Shown here piece by piece: positions 27,674 to 36,639 of a stretch of DNA of 64,000 nt. The translations under genes were made by a program, and so were the position numbers. The notes beneath the pieces were generated by a model. The model saw nothing but the letters and a program-made list of their open reading frames with translations, was not told the DNA's origin and ran no database searches. Source of the stretch: Cyclobacteriaceae bacterium. Its GTDB lineage: Bacteria; Bacteroidota; Bacteroidia; Cytophagales; Cyclobacteriaceae. How positions within the stretch are numbered: the first letter of the stretch is position 1; each line of letters opens with the position of its first letter. The stretch covers positions 372,001 to 436,000 of the forward strand of contig JANQSI010000008.1 of assembly GCA_028284125.1 (NCBI GenBank), written 5' to 3'.

Positions 27674-28566
27674 TATTCGCAAATATAGGCGCTCATCACA
27701 TCAAAATATTGATGATCATCGATCTCGTCAAATTTGTAGCCAAACTTCAAGAAGGATGGTTTAGAGCCAAGGGAGATGTTCCGAATGTATTTTTTCAGTA
27801 GTGTTATTTCGTCAGAATTCTGCTTCGTGAAGCCCCAGAACTGAACAGGATTCTTCTTAGGATCCATGCCCATTTCCTTAAAAACCAACATGACGTACTT
27901 TAGAAAATCTTCTTTCTTTCTGACAGCATATTGATTGTAGAAAAGAAGTTTTCCCTCCTGACAAACTACTTGATGCAGAATCCCCCTGTCAACGAAGCAG
28001 AAAAGGCCTTTTTCATGCGAATGGTCGTTGTGCTTTAAAAAGCCTTCGATTAGTGCACTTCCTTGATGAATAATATGAATGGCTTTTCTCTTATAAACCG
28101 ATGCAATCCATTTAGTCAACTTAATCTCAGTAGCGAAAATGTTGACTAAGCCCGCACTTATCTGTTTATAGTATCCAACATCCTCAAAAGAAGGCTTTAT
28201 GTCACTATTAACAGACAAATAGTCTATAGCAGAATCTGCGACGAACATTTTATTCGGTACCAGAGAAAATTTGTGGGTCTTGAGGCAAAGCCTGACATTC
28301 TTCCAAAAACCGGCAGTCAGATATTCGTGGTTGTCTAGAATATCTCGAATTAATCTAAGTCGGCCATTAATAGTCTTGATACCCTCAAGACGGTAGTCTT
28401 CCAGGCCCATCACCTGGTTATCTTGAGTATCAGTAACTGAGATTTGGAAGTCGCGAATACCTACTTGTAGCGTAAGCGAATAATCTTCCAATTCATCGAT
28501 GCTGAATTTTTCGTCTTTTACTCGCTTTACAAGCTTATATGTGGATGTATCTGTGGCGGTACTCAA
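27673..28566 (-). CDS. DUF3822 protein upstream of coaD
   Basis: A 297-residue soluble protein of the DUF3822 family, which in Bacteroidota usually lies next to coaD as it does here. The family is thought to have an actin/ASKHA-like fold; the sequence shows the two-lobe pattern (SLTLQVGIRDFQISV early, then GLFCFVDRGILHQVV) but no clear nucleotide-binding motif. No function has been shown. It follows the pilin-like gene by six bases and touches coaD, so all three probably share a transcript. Confidence 0.75.
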   Translation of the reverse strand: MSTATDTSTYKLVKRVKDEKFSIDELEDYSLTLQVGIRDFQISVTDTQDNQVMGLEDYRLEGIKTINGRLRLIRDILDNHEYLTAGFWKNVRLCLKTHKFSLVPNKMFVADSAIDYLSVNSDIKPSFEDVGYYKQISAGLVNIFATEIKLTKWIASVYKRKAIHIIHQGSALIEGFLKHNDHSHEKGLFCFVDRGILHQVVCQEGKLLFYNQYAVRKKEDFLKYVMLVFKEMGMDPKKNPVQFWGFTKQNSDEITLLKKYIRNISLGSKPSFLKFGYKFDEIDDHQYFDVMSAYICE

Positions 28567-28572
28567 ATTTTT

Positions 28573-29166
28573 CTATTCCCAATTACCAGCGGTTGTGACA
28601 CTTGTTCTGGAGCCGAACCTCAATGGTTTTCGGGTGTTATATTCACTTTCTTCGTCCCTATTAGGGTCTACAGGCCGAGGGTTTACCACTTCAATCACGT
28701 TCACATCAACTCCCGCTTTTTTGATCCTATCCGCCCATAGAACAAATTTTGTCTCAGGTGATACACCTGGAACGATCGCTAAAGTTGCTAGATTAAATTT
28801 AGGCCATTTTGCCTTTGTAAACAATGAATCCATGACAGGCACGGTTCCCAAAGTATCTATCTCGACGTAAATACTATCCGCTCCGTAAGCAAGTTGGATA
28901 ACCGTTTCCTTTCTTTCTGTGATGTAGAAATTACCGCTATCAATAAAAGATGTCAATTGGTTCCAGTCGCTCGTATACTGTCCATTTACCTTTAAATAGG
29001 CAGTTTCAGCTTCACGAATCATCATCAAGCTTTCGATTATCTCAGCTTCCATTCTCGCAATTCTCTCTTCTTCACTGATCGCGAAATTGATTCTGTAGAT
29101 CAAAAACGCAGCTAATCCCATTGCGATTACAAAGAATACGATCGATAAAATCTTGGTCTTGTCCAT
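28573..29166 (-). CDS. Membrane-anchored pilin-like protein, unknown
   Basis: A 197-residue protein with one N-terminal membrane helix (about residues 6-26), a helical stretch (EEERIARMEAEIIESLMMIR) and a periplasmic beta-rich part with KVNGQYTSDWNQL, the layout of pseudopilins and pilin-like proteins. A prepilin peptidase site is not obvious. The tail is basic and rich in Arg and Pro. It lies directly upstream of the actin-like DUF3822 gene, an arrangement that recalls PilM-type assembly ATPase partners, but no other pilus genes are present. Confidence 0.6.
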   Translation of the reverse strand: MDKTKILSIVFFVIAMGLAAFLIYRINFAISEEERIARMEAEIIESLMMIREAETAYLKVNGQYTSDWNQLTSFIDSGNFYITERKETVIQLAYGADSIYVEIDTLGTVPVMDSLFTKAKWPKFNLATLAIVPGVSPETKFVLWADRIKKAGVDVNVIEVVNPRPVDPNRDEESEYNTRKPLRFGSRTSVTTAGNWE

Positions 29167-29230
29167 CTCTTTATGTTAGGTTTTTGCAATTATAAATATT
29201 AAAAAGGGTTCTTGAAAGTCACTATTGCTA

Positions 29231-29695
29231 TTAATGCTTAAAACTAAATAAACCCCTAAGTCCAAAGACATTTTCTGGTGAGTTTACTTCACTAAATATC
29301 CCATGAAGTAAGGCAGGATCCATTTCATCTATTTTTTCATAAGACAAAAAAGTTATTTCCTCCATAATTTGATTCGAACGGTCAAACTCGGGGTCTTCTC
29401 CAAGCCTCAAGTCACCATCTAATTGCTTCACGCTGTAAAACAACTCAATCGCGTGATGCCGATCATTTATTAGCTCAAACACGAATAGAAATTCTTGAAC
29501 CTCAATATTCAAGCCAGTTTCTTCAAGAAATTCTCTTTTTAAGGCTTGTTCAGCAGATTCTCCGAAATCGACACCTCCTCCGGGAGGTACCCATAAATGT
29601 CCTTTCGATCCGATTGACGAGTGCTTGATCATTAAAAGGCTGTCGTCCATTTCAAGAAGCCCACAAACTCTTACTCGCACCTTCCCGGAAAACAT
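29231..29695 (-). CDS. NUDIX hydrolase
   Basis: A NUDIX enzyme of about 154 residues. The domain starts at KVRVRVCGLLEMDD, the Nudix box is GGVDFGES with REFLEETG, and the metal-binding glutamates are present. Substrate unknown. The start is uncertain: upstream Met codons 27 and 90 bases before the chosen one are in frame and would add a poorly conserved leader; the chosen MFSGKVRVRV is the closest to the domain. Confidence 0.82.
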   Translation of the reverse strand: MFSGKVRVRVCGLLEMDDSLLMIKHSSIGSKGHLWVPPGGGVDFGESAEQALKREFLEETGLNIEVQEFLFVFELINDRHHAIELFYSVKQLDGDLRLGEDPEFDRSNQIMEEITFLSYEKIDEMDPALLHGIFSEVNSPENVFGLRGLFSFKH

Positions 29696-29811
29696 CGAAA
29701 GGTCTTGTGATGATGCTAACATTTGTCTAAATGCTTCGTTATTTTTGAAAGATAAATTCAAAGTAAAATGAAATGAGCTGATCAATCACTCATTTCGAAA
29801 CTTTATAGCAC

Positions 29812-30219
29812 ATGAAATATTTAGTATCTCTGATTTTGATAGGTGTTGGTTTTGTTGGAGTTGCTCAGGAAGAGAACTCAGAACCTTTAACTGGACCTAA
29901 GATTGCCTTTGCTGAGAATATGTTTGACTTTGGGGACATCACTCAAGGTGACAAAGTGGAGCATGTTTTTGAGTTTGAAAATATTGGAAATGAAGCATTG
30001 ATTCTTTCTGATGTTAGAACCACGTGCGGTTGTACTGCTCCAGAGTGGCCGAGAGAACCAGTTGCTCCAGGAGCTACAGCTTCAGTAAAGGTAGTTTTCA
30101 ATAGTACTGGAAAAATAGGTATTCAAAACAAGGTGATCACTGTAATGTCAAACGCAGTGAATAATCCGGCCCGAGTCAAAATTGTTACAAACGTATTAAG
30201 AGAAAAGCCTAATAAATAG
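29812..30219 (+). CDS. DUF1573 protein, exported
   Basis: A 135-residue exported protein: signal peptide ending near GVAQE, then one DUF1573 domain with FDFGDITQGDKVEHVFEFEN, the conserved cysteine pair in TTCGCTAPEWP, and PGATASVKVVFNSTGKIG. The fold is immunoglobulin-like, related to the ASH/MSP domains, and its role in Bacteroidota envelopes is not established. The stop codon directly abuts the convergent YggS gene. Confidence 0.88.
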   Translation: MKYLVSLILIGVGFVGVAQEENSEPLTGPKIAFAENMFDFGDITQGDKVEHVFEFENIGNEALILSDVRTTCGCTAPEWPREPVAPGATASVKVVFNSTGKIGIQNKVITVMSNAVNNPARVKIVTNVLREKPNK

Positions 30220-30888
30220 CTAGTTTCTGTGGCCGAAGATGGTGCTTCCAATTCGGACCATGTTACTTCCTGCTTCTAAGGCAATTTTATAATCTCCACT
30301 CATTCCCATCGAAAGCGTACTTAGCTTGACATTGGAATGAGTGGATTTTTTTTCTACTGAATCATAGATTTCTTTCAACGACTTAAATTCTTTGAGAACT
30401 ATACCTTCATCATCGGTGTAGGTGGCCATCCCCATTAAACCAATGATTCTAACGTTTTGAAGCGATTCCAATTCCTTACTTTCTAAAATCGATTGAAGTT
30501 CCTCTTCGCTCAAACCAAATTTTGTTTCTTCAGCGGCAATGTGAATTTGCAAAAGGCACTCGATAATTCGATCATGCTTTTCGGCTTGCTTATTTATTTC
30601 CTTTAATAGCTTGAAAGTATCAACGCCATGAATAAGATGGACGAATGGTGCAATGTATTTGACCTTGTTGCGCTGTAAGTGCCCAATCATGTGCCAGTTG
30701 ATGTCTTTTGGGAGTTGTTCTGCTTTTGTAGTTAGCTCTTGTACTTTGTTTTCACCAAAATCCCTATGACCGGTATTGTAAGCCTCCATGATATCTTCAT
30801 TGGGTTTCGTTTTGCTGACGGCCACAAGTGTGCAATCGCTAGGAAGTGTGGCTTTGAGCTGCTCTAATTGCTGTGTGATGGAATTCAT
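30220..30888 (-). CDS. YggS/PLPBP-family pyridoxal-phosphate protein
   Basis: A 222-residue PLP-binding homeostasis protein of the YggS/PROSC family. It has the PLP-lysine in LVAVSKTKP, DFGENKVQEL, the INWHMIGHLQRNKVK block, and the phosphate-binding SMGMSGDYKIA and VRIGSTIFG segments. Members buffer vitamin B6 and amino-acid metabolism rather than catalyse a known reaction. Length and motifs are normal. Confidence 0.93.
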   Translation of the reverse strand: MNSITQQLEQLKATLPSDCTLVAVSKTKPNEDIMEAYNTGHRDFGENKVQELTTKAEQLPKDINWHMIGHLQRNKVKYIAPFVHLIHGVDTFKLLKEINKQAEKHDRIIECLLQIHIAAEETKFGLSEEELQSILESKELESLQNVRIIGLMGMATYTDDEGIVLKEFKSLKEIYDSVEKKSTHSNVKLSTLSMGMSGDYKIALEAGSNMVRIGSTIFGHRN

Positions 30889-30911
30889 ATCTTTGAATGA
30901 CTAACTTATTT

Positions 30912-30919
30912 TACTTTTG
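30912..30919 (+). promoter_or_regulatory. -7 promoter box before the GH3 gene
   Basis: TACTTTTG, a full match to the Bacteroidota -7 consensus, lies 38 bases before the GH3 start. A TTTG at 30892-30895 is only 16 bases upstream, a little closer than usual. Confidence 0.35.
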
Positions 30920-30957
30920 GGCGTCTTATATAGCGAAGGAATACTGATCATTTTCGA

Positions 30958-32514
30958 ATGGCAATTTTAGGAACTTTATTAAAAAAAGGGATCATGCTCC
31001 GTGAAAGTCTGGAGCAACTTTATTCTTCGCCTATTGATTTACAAAAACAAGAACTTAGAAACCTTCTCATTCAAACGGAACTAACAGCGTTTGGACAAGC
31101 ATACAATTTCACAGACGTATTAAAATCATTCAGAGGAAATGACAATGATCGGTTTTATGAAGAGTTCAAAAAGAATGTTCCTGTTTTTGATTACGACAAG
31201 ATCTACTCTGAGTGGTGGCATTTGACTCAAGAAGGGAAAAAAGATATTTGCTGGCCAGGAAAAATCAAGTACTTCGCTTTAAGTTCCGGGACTTCAGGAT
31301 CACCATCCAAGCACATACCCATCACAAGGGAAATGCTCAAATCCATCAGGAAGACTTCTATTCGACAAATTTTGACCATGTCAAAATATGACTTGCCAGC
31401 CGCTCATTTTTCCAGAGGTATTTTGATGCTTGGTGGTAGTACAGATCTGAAAAAGAGCGGACGTTATTTTGAAGGAGACTTAAGCGGGATTACTACATCG
31501 CAAATACCATTCTGGTTTCAACATTTTTATAAGCCGGGGAAAAAGATTGCGAAGTATCAGAATTGGCATGACAAGCTGGACGAAATCGTGATGTCGGCAC
31601 GAGAATGGGATATAGGGATTGTTGCAGGCGTTCCTGCTTGGATCCAGATATTGATGGAAAAGATCATTGATTATTACAATGTCAAATCCATCCATGACAT
31701 TTGGCCAAATCTCCGGGTTTTTGTTCATGGTGGAGTTCCGTTTGAGCCGTATCGTAAAGGTTTTGAACGATTACTTGCAAGGCCGCTTATTTATTTGGAA
31801 ACCTACCTTGCCTCTGAGGGTTTCCTTGCGTTTCAGGCTTTTCCGGATAGAAAGTCAATGCGCCTGGTCTTGAACAATGGTATTTTTTATGAATTCATCC
31901 CATTCAACAGACATAATTTTGATGAGGAAGGAATCTTGAGGGAAAACCCTGAAACCTATAAGATTGATCAAATCGAGGAAGGAAAAGATTATGCGTTACT
32001 GATCTCTACTAATGCTGGAACCTGGAGGTATTTGATAGGTGATGTTATACGATTCGAGTCAATAGAAGAGTCTGAGATCACGATTGTTGGTAGAACAAAA
32101 CATTTTCTCAGTTTGTGTGGAGAACACCTAAGTTCTGACAATATGAATAAGGCAATTGAAATTGCTGAACAGGAATTGAATATTGACATCCGGGAATTCA
32201 CCTTACTCGGAGAACCAAAAGATTCCTTATTTGCTCACCACTGGTACATAGGTACAGACGATGAAGTTGATGAGAGGGAACTTCGTCAGCTTATTGACGA
32301 TAAGCTAATGGAATTGAATGATGATTATAAGGTAGAAAGAGGAGCTGCTCTAAAAGAAGTAAAAGTGAAAGTTTTGCCAACTTCGGCTTTTTATGGTTGG
32401 ATGGAACTTCAGGGTAGAATAGGAAGTCAAAACAAATTCCCTCGGGTGTTGAAGAAAGAGAAGGCTATGGATTGGAAGAAATTTCTGAGTGAGCAAAACA
32501 TGGTTATAAGCTAG
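30958..32514 (+). CDS. GH3-family acyl-amido synthetase-like protein
   Basis: A 518-residue member of the GH3 (auxin-responsive promoter) family, adenylate-forming enzymes that in plants join amino acids to acyl acids. Bacterial members are common in Bacteroidota but their substrates are unknown. Visible landmarks are the ATP loop FALSSGTSGSPSKHIP, the YLASEGFLAFQ segment, and the C-terminal GDVIRFE and ITIVGRTKHFLSLCGEHLS blocks. The end overlaps the LysE gene by one base, so the pair may make and export a conjugate. Confidence 0.85.
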   Translation: MAILGTLLKKGIMLRESLEQLYSSPIDLQKQELRNLLIQTELTAFGQAYNFTDVLKSFRGNDNDRFYEEFKKNVPVFDYDKIYSEWWHLTQEGKKDICWPGKIKYFALSSGTSGSPSKHIPITREMLKSIRKTSIRQILTMSKYDLPAAHFSRGILMLGGSTDLKKSGRYFEGDLSGITTSQIPFWFQHFYKPGKKIAKYQNWHDKLDEIVMSAREWDIGIVAGVPAWIQILMEKIIDYYNVKSIHDIWPNLRVFVHGGVPFEPYRKGFERLLARPLIYLETYLASEGFLAFQAFPDRKSMRLVLNNGIFYEFIPFNRHNFDEEGILRENPETYKIDQIEEGKDYALLISTNAGTWRYLIGDVIRFESIEESEITIVGRTKHFLSLCGEHLSSDNMNKAIEIAEQELNIDIREFTLLGEPKDSLFAHHWYIGTDDEVDERELRQLIDDKLMELNDDYKVERGAALKEVKVKVLPTSAFYGWMELQGRIGSQNKFPRVLKKEKAMDWKKFLSEQNMVIS

Positions 32515-33131
32515 TGCCTCCATTTATCAATGGTCTTCTTTTTGGTTTCTTGTTCCTTTTTTCATTGGGACCAGCATTCTTTGCTTTAATACAGACTAGC
32601 ATTCAGCATGGTTTTCGAAAAGCTATTTTCTTTGCCATTGGCATATCCATAGCTGATGTTTTATTTGTTGTTGTCATTCTCTTTGGTTTGGCCAAAGCTT
32701 TTGAGACTGATGGCTTTAAATTCTGGATTGCTGTCTTTGGCTCAATTATGTTGATCTGTTACGCCATTTATTCGTGGGTCAAAAAGCCTGTTTTTCAAGA
32801 GGTTGAGTTGGCAAATGATGTGAACTATCTGAAGTATTTTTTGAAAGGCTTTTTGCTGAACGGCCTTAATCCATTTATTGTCATTTTCTGGGCTACATGG
32901 ATTAGCACAGTTGCAGTGAACTTTGATTATAAATTTTTTCAGCAGGTACAGTTTTTCGTTGGCATGCTTGCTACAATTCTGAGTTTGGATTTGATCAAGG
33001 CATTCATTGCCAACAAGCTCAAGCATATGATCACAGTAAGGTTCGTCAGAACGATGAATCGGGCAGTAGCCATATTAATGCTAGTGTTCGCAGTACGAAT
33101 CATCTATTACCTTTTCGAAAATTATGCATAA
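32514..33131 (+). CDS. LysE/RhtB-type membrane exporter
   Basis: A 205-residue membrane protein of the LysE/RhtB superfamily with about six helices. The N-terminal PFINGLLFGFLFLFSLGPAFF and HGFRKAIFFAIGISIADV segments match the conserved first loop of these amino-acid exporters, and NGLNPFIVIFW is the fourth-helix motif. The start is GTG, overlapping the GH3 stop (TAGTG). Export of an amino acid or an amino-acid conjugate made by the GH3 neighbour is a reasonable guess but unproven. Confidence 0.85.
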   Translation: MPPFINGLLFGFLFLFSLGPAFFALIQTSIQHGFRKAIFFAIGISIADVLFVVVILFGLAKAFETDGFKFWIAVFGSIMLICYAIYSWVKKPVFQEVELANDVNYLKYFLKGFLLNGLNPFIVIFWATWISTVAVNFDYKFFQQVQFFVGMLATILSLDLIKAFIANKLKHMITVRFVRTMNRAVAILMLVFAVRIIYYLFENYA

Positions 33132-33172
33132 AAAAAGCATGCCTCAAAACGAGCATGCCTTTCAATTTTTTT
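33132..33172. terminator. Bidirectional intrinsic terminator
   Basis: Two GCATGC palindromes with flanking CTC / GAG form a stem around AAAAC, with a T run on the plus strand and seven T on the minus strand. It lies between the LysE gene and the convergent small secreted gene and can serve both. Confidence 0.65.
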
Positions 33173-33193
33173 GCTTCGTTTAGAAGCCAGGAT

Positions 33194-33559
33194 TTATTTA
33201 GTGCTAAATCCAAATACTTTGTGCAGCGATTCATCTTGGTCCTTCGCTTCAACTACAACTGTGTAAGTATCTGCGATTGGATTAATGAATCTTGAAATAT
33301 CTACTTTCGAACCGTTTTCAACAAACTCAGAACTTCCATTAACTGAAATAGTGAATTCTTTTTCATCTACGCTTTTCACAAAAACTTTTGTGCTGATAGG
33401 GTAGACAGGTTGTCCACTTTCTACTCCGATCGGGCTTTCCGAAAACTGAAGTTGAATTTCTTGCGGTTTTTCATTCTGGGATTCGCCAATTATTTCACCA
33501 AAAGAAAGGGTGAAATTGAATGTGATGGCGGAAGTGAGTAAAACGACAAACTTGATCAT
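33194..33559 (-). CDS. Small secreted protein, unknown
   Basis: A 121-residue protein with a signal peptide (about residues 1-22) and a short beta-rich mature part that reads like a single Ig-like or cadherin-like domain (PVYPISTKVFVKSVDEKEFTI, ISRFINPIADTYTVVVEA). No catalytic motif and no lipobox. It is alone on the minus strand and converges with the LysE gene. The function is unknown. Confidence 0.6.
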   Translation of the reverse strand: MIKFVVLLTSAITFNFTLSFGEIIGESQNEKPQEIQLQFSESPIGVESGQPVYPISTKVFVKSVDEKEFTISVNGSSEFVENGSKVDISRFINPIADTYTVVVEAKDQDESLHKVFGFSTK

Positions 33560-33751
33560 AACCGTAAGATTTTATTCTATAACTGTTGTACTAATTTAAC
33601 ATGGTAAACGAGCAAAACCCTGAGTTGGTATTTTTAAAAAATGCAATTTTCGTCGAGTAAGTCTTATCCAATGTCGAACACCATGATTTATGGGATTAAC
33701 ATTTTTTGTCATATGATAAAACTCCCTGAAGCTGTCGACGAATTGATTTAC

Positions 33752-34579
33752 TTAAGCCTTTAAATCTTTCTTATTTAGGATAAAAACGATCGTATACGTA
33801 AAAATTCCAAGCCAGGCGGTCGCAATCAGCCATTCATGCCAATAGATCGTGTCTTGAATTTCCTGGAAAAAGTATCTTAGAAAAGGTACATGAATCAAGT
33901 TGTTGATTGAATAAATGGGAAAAAACTGAGCTAACCAAGCAGTTTGATCCTTGATCGGATCAGCATGTTGAAGAATAGCAGTGGCAATTGGTTCCAAGAA
34001 AGAAGAATAGAAGAACAATAATACAATCGCAAAACCAGCTTTTTTAATTACTAATCCAACCAAGAAGGCAAACATGCTAAACACCACCAGTTGATAGAAA
34101 TAGGCGAGAACGAACTCAAGACCATCTAAGATATACTTGATATCTGTCACACTAGAATAGATGAATCCGGTGATAAGCCCTGAAACAAATAGTACGGCCG
34201 TACAAACAGCGGCCAGGAAAAGTACTAGCATGAACTTGGAAAGAATGAACTCCTTTTTGCTAACACCATCAATGATGTTTTGTCGCATGGTGTTATAACT
34301 GATGTCATTGTTGACAGAAATAATAACGATGAAAGCAATAAGTATCTTTCCAAAAGATCCGAGGTAGGAGGTATTTTGCCAAATATCAGGAAAGTCATAA
34401 ATAGGAATGATTGTTGGATCAATGCCATCAAAATCTGCTCCTAGATCCCTAAGCCATTCAAGAAAGAACATCCCGCCATTGGTAATGACCAATTGAGCCA
34501 ATAAGTAAATCCCAAACAATACCCAGAAAATTCTGTAGTGCTTAAGTTTTAGCCATTCAAGAGTAAACGCTCTAATCAT
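33752..34579 (-). CDS. ABC-2 type transporter permease
   Basis: A 275-residue membrane subunit of an ABC-2 exporter, with about six helices and the conserved amphipathic stretch MRQNIIDGVSKKEFILSKF just before the second helix. The gene overlaps the ATPase gene upstream by eight bases, so the two proteins make one transporter. The substrate is not clear; ABC-2 exporters of this small type often move lipids, peptides or protective compounds. Confidence 0.88.
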   Translation of the reverse strand: MIRAFTLEWLKLKHYRIFWVLFGIYLLAQLVITNGGMFFLEWLRDLGADFDGIDPTIIPIYDFPDIWQNTSYLGSFGKILIAFIVIISVNNDISYNTMRQNIIDGVSKKEFILSKFMLVLFLAAVCTAVLFVSGLITGFIYSSVTDIKYILDGLEFVLAYFYQLVVFSMFAFLVGLVIKKAGFAIVLLFFYSSFLEPIATAILQHADPIKDQTAWLAQFFPIYSINNLIHVPFLRYFFQEIQDTIYWHEWLIATAWLGIFTYTIVFILNKKDLKA

Positions 34580-35468
34580 TTTCCTTTAGTATTTTCAAGA
34601 ATTCCTGCTCAAGTGACCTTGATTGTTGCAATAATTTTTTCAGTGTGATTCCTTTATCAAAACAGAATTGATTCAGGTCTTCTGATGAGTGACCCTCTTT
34701 AAGCTGCACGAATAAAGAACCATTTTCTGAGGTCACTTTCTCCATGCCACTGTAGGATTCAACATGAGAAGCTAGACTTTCAAGGTCTTTGGCTGTTATT
34801 TCCACAACATTCGTTTCTCCTAGAATATCATTCACAGATCCTTCATGCAGTTTTTCACCTTTTCTTAGCACACAAAAATGTGTACATACCTTTTGCACTT
34901 CGTCAAGCAGGTGGCTTGCCATGATAATGGTTTTTCCATCCGATGCTATTTGTTTGATCAAATCACGGACTTCTGCAATACCTTCTGGATCTAAACCGTT
35001 TGTTGGTTCGTCAAGTATTAAAACTGGTGGATTGGATAGGAGAGCGGCCGCAATCGAAAGTCGCTGCTTCATCCCCAAGCTGTAGGTCTTGAACTTGTCG
35101 TTTCTTCGTTCATAGAGATTGACTCTTTTGAGAATATCATCTATGTTGTCAGTGCCACAATCTTTTATATGCGCCACGATCCGAAGATTTTGAACAGCCG
35201 TCAGATAACTATAAAAGCACGGTGTTTCAAGAATAGATCCAATCTGTTGTCGGGCCTTCACATTATTCATTCCATCAAACCAGGAAAATTCCCCAGATGA
35301 TGGAGCGACGACCTCCAGGATCATTCCAAGCGTAGTGGTCTTACCGCTTCCATTAGGTCCTAAGATGCCATAAACCTGGCCAGACTCAATGGAGAGATCA
35401 AGTTCACTCACTGCCGTGATTTTCCCAAAATGCTTGGTTAGCTTCCTTATTTTCAGAACACTACTCAT
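34572..35468 (-). CDS. ABC transporter ATP-binding protein
   Basis: A 298-residue ATPase with Walker A (GPNGSGKTT), Q-loop region, signature (YSLGMKQRLSIAAAL) and Walker B (LILDEPTNGLDP) in order, then a C-terminal extension typical of ABC-2 drug or lipid exporters. Its ATG overlaps the stop of the upstream DUF4252-type gene (ATGA), tying the transporter to the sigma/anti-sigma unit. Confidence 0.93.
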   Translation of the reverse strand: MSSVLKIRKLTKHFGKITAVSELDLSIESGQVYGILGPNGSGKTTTLGMILEVVAPSSGEFSWFDGMNNVKARQQIGSILETPCFYSYLTAVQNLRIVAHIKDCGTDNIDDILKRVNLYERRNDKFKTYSLGMKQRLSIAAALLSNPPVLILDEPTNGLDPEGIAEVRDLIKQIASDGKTIIMASHLLDEVQKVCTHFCVLRKGEKLHEGSVNDILGETNVVEITAKDLESLASHVESYSGMEKVTSENGSLFVQLKEGHSSEDLNQFCFDKGITLKKLLQQSRSLEQEFLKILKEND

Positions 35469-35926
35469 TGATCCATGTTGAATTTAATAAGAGAAAGCAT
35501 GTCTCCGCTTTCAAAAGTTCTTATTAGCTCTGGTATTTTTTGGAAGGCGATTGTTCCTCTTAAGTAAAAAGCTGCAACCCTGTTACCGTCTCCCGAAAGT
35601 CCGACGTATTCTTCATCTTTTCCAAGTAGCACGAGGTTGACTTTTCCATACATGGTAATATATTCTTCATATCCCAACGCTCGATATTGATTGGTCCACT
35701 CAGTAGAAGAGTCATCAGCATCCATGATAAAAATGAGAAGTTTCTCAACATCATTTACCAACTCGTAATAAGAAGGATCATTCTTGATGTTGATCATTCG
35801 AAGTGTACTTGGGTAAAAGCACAATTTCACATCTCTTCGATCTTCTGCAAAATCTTTGAGAATGGATTCTTGTGAAAAGCCTAGTGTGGAGAGAAATAAT
35901 AGAGTTATTAGGAGGGTATTACGCAT
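35465..35926 (-). CDS. DUF4252-like secreted protein
   Basis: A 153-residue exported protein with a signal peptide ending near LGFSQ and a mature part of the DUF4252 type (YPSTLRMINI, LLIFIMDADDS, VNLVLLGKDEEYVGLSG and a C-terminal EL..TFESGDMLSLIKFN). DUF4252 proteins lie beside ECF sigma/anti-sigma pairs in many Bacteroidota and their role is unknown. It precedes and overlaps the ABC ATPase gene. Confidence 0.7.
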   Translation of the reverse strand: MRNTLLITLLFLSTLGFSQESILKDFAEDRRDVKLCFYPSTLRMINIKNDPSYYELVNDVEKLLIFIMDADDSSTEWTNQYRALGYEEYITMYGKVNLVLLGKDEEYVGLSGDGNRVAAFYLRGTIAFQKIPELIRTFESGDMLSLIKFNMDQ

Positions 35927-35946
35927 ATAGTGATTAAAAGTCTCTT

Positions 35947-35996
35947 AAAAAAACCAACCCAGGCTGCCAATACCATGCACGATAGGCAACCCGGGT
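35947..35996 (-). terminator. Terminator between the two DUF4252-type genes
   Basis: A 12-bp stem (read on the minus strand ACCCGGGTTGCC with GGCAGCCTGGGT, two G-U pairs) followed by TGG and seven T. It would end most transcripts after the first DUF4252 gene and lower expression of the second and the transporter. Confidence 0.75.
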
Positions 35997-36018
35997 AAAA
36001 TGGTTAAAATCAAATTAT

Positions 36019-36564
36019 TTAGTTTCTATCATCATCGTCATTATCATCATCCAGGTTTCGAAGGTGTTGCATTCCATGAACTCTCATCGAGCTTGCCAGT
36101 TTGGAGATTTTTTTCAGGTCGATTTCTCCGTAAAGGCTAAGCAGCGCGAACTTACTCTTGCCTCCAGCAACCAAAATGAGTTCCTCGATTTTTCCGCCAC
36201 TTTCCTTGATGGAAATTTTCACATTTTCCTCCGCGTCGGTGATGGTCATGAGTTCTTCATAGCCCTCTTTATCGACATCTGCTACTGCACTGCTGTACAT
36301 CCTTTTTGATTCTGCTGATTCAACATTTTCTCCAACTACTGCCTTCAGTCCTTTTAGCTTACTTATCGCATCCAGAAATTCTTTCTCATCTTCCGTGTTT
36401 GCGTCAAGTTCAGTAAATAAAGAAAACATTTTGCTGCTCACAGATACTTTGGTAAAATCTTCATCTGATGAATATTTCTCAAAGTATTTCGTCATTACCG
36501 CACCTTGGCTAAAGGCGAAATTGCCTGCACCAAGAATCATTACTATTGCTATTACCTTTTTCAT
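36019..36564 (-). CDS. DUF4252 secreted protein
   Basis: A 181-residue exported protein with a signal peptide (MKKVIAIVMILGAGNFAFSQG) and a DUF4252 domain containing EKYSSDEDFTKVSVSSKMF, EELMTITDAEENVKISIKE and IEELILVAGGKSKFALLSLYG. It ends in a very acidic tail (DDDNDDDD), unusual for a soluble periplasmic protein. It lies downstream of the sigma/anti-sigma pair and upstream of a strong terminator. A Met seven codons further up is also possible. Confidence 0.75.
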   Translation of the reverse strand: MKKVIAIVMILGAGNFAFSQGAVMTKYFEKYSSDEDFTKVSVSSKMFSLFTELDANTEDEKEFLDAISKLKGLKAVVGENVESAESKRMYSSAVADVDKEGYEELMTITDAEENVKISIKESGGKIEELILVAGGKSKFALLSLYGEIDLKKISKLASSMRVHGMQHLRNLDDDNDDDDRN

Positions 36565-36639
36565 TTTTGTCTTTTTAATGGTCAATTTTTGTTTCCCTTT
36601 TGAATAAAAGGAGTTTTAGGTTTTGATTTCCGAATGATC

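Noticed and set aside
27680-27687. Perfect -7 box before coaD
   Set aside because: It lies inside the coding end of DUF3822 and may be chance, so it is not given as a separate feature.
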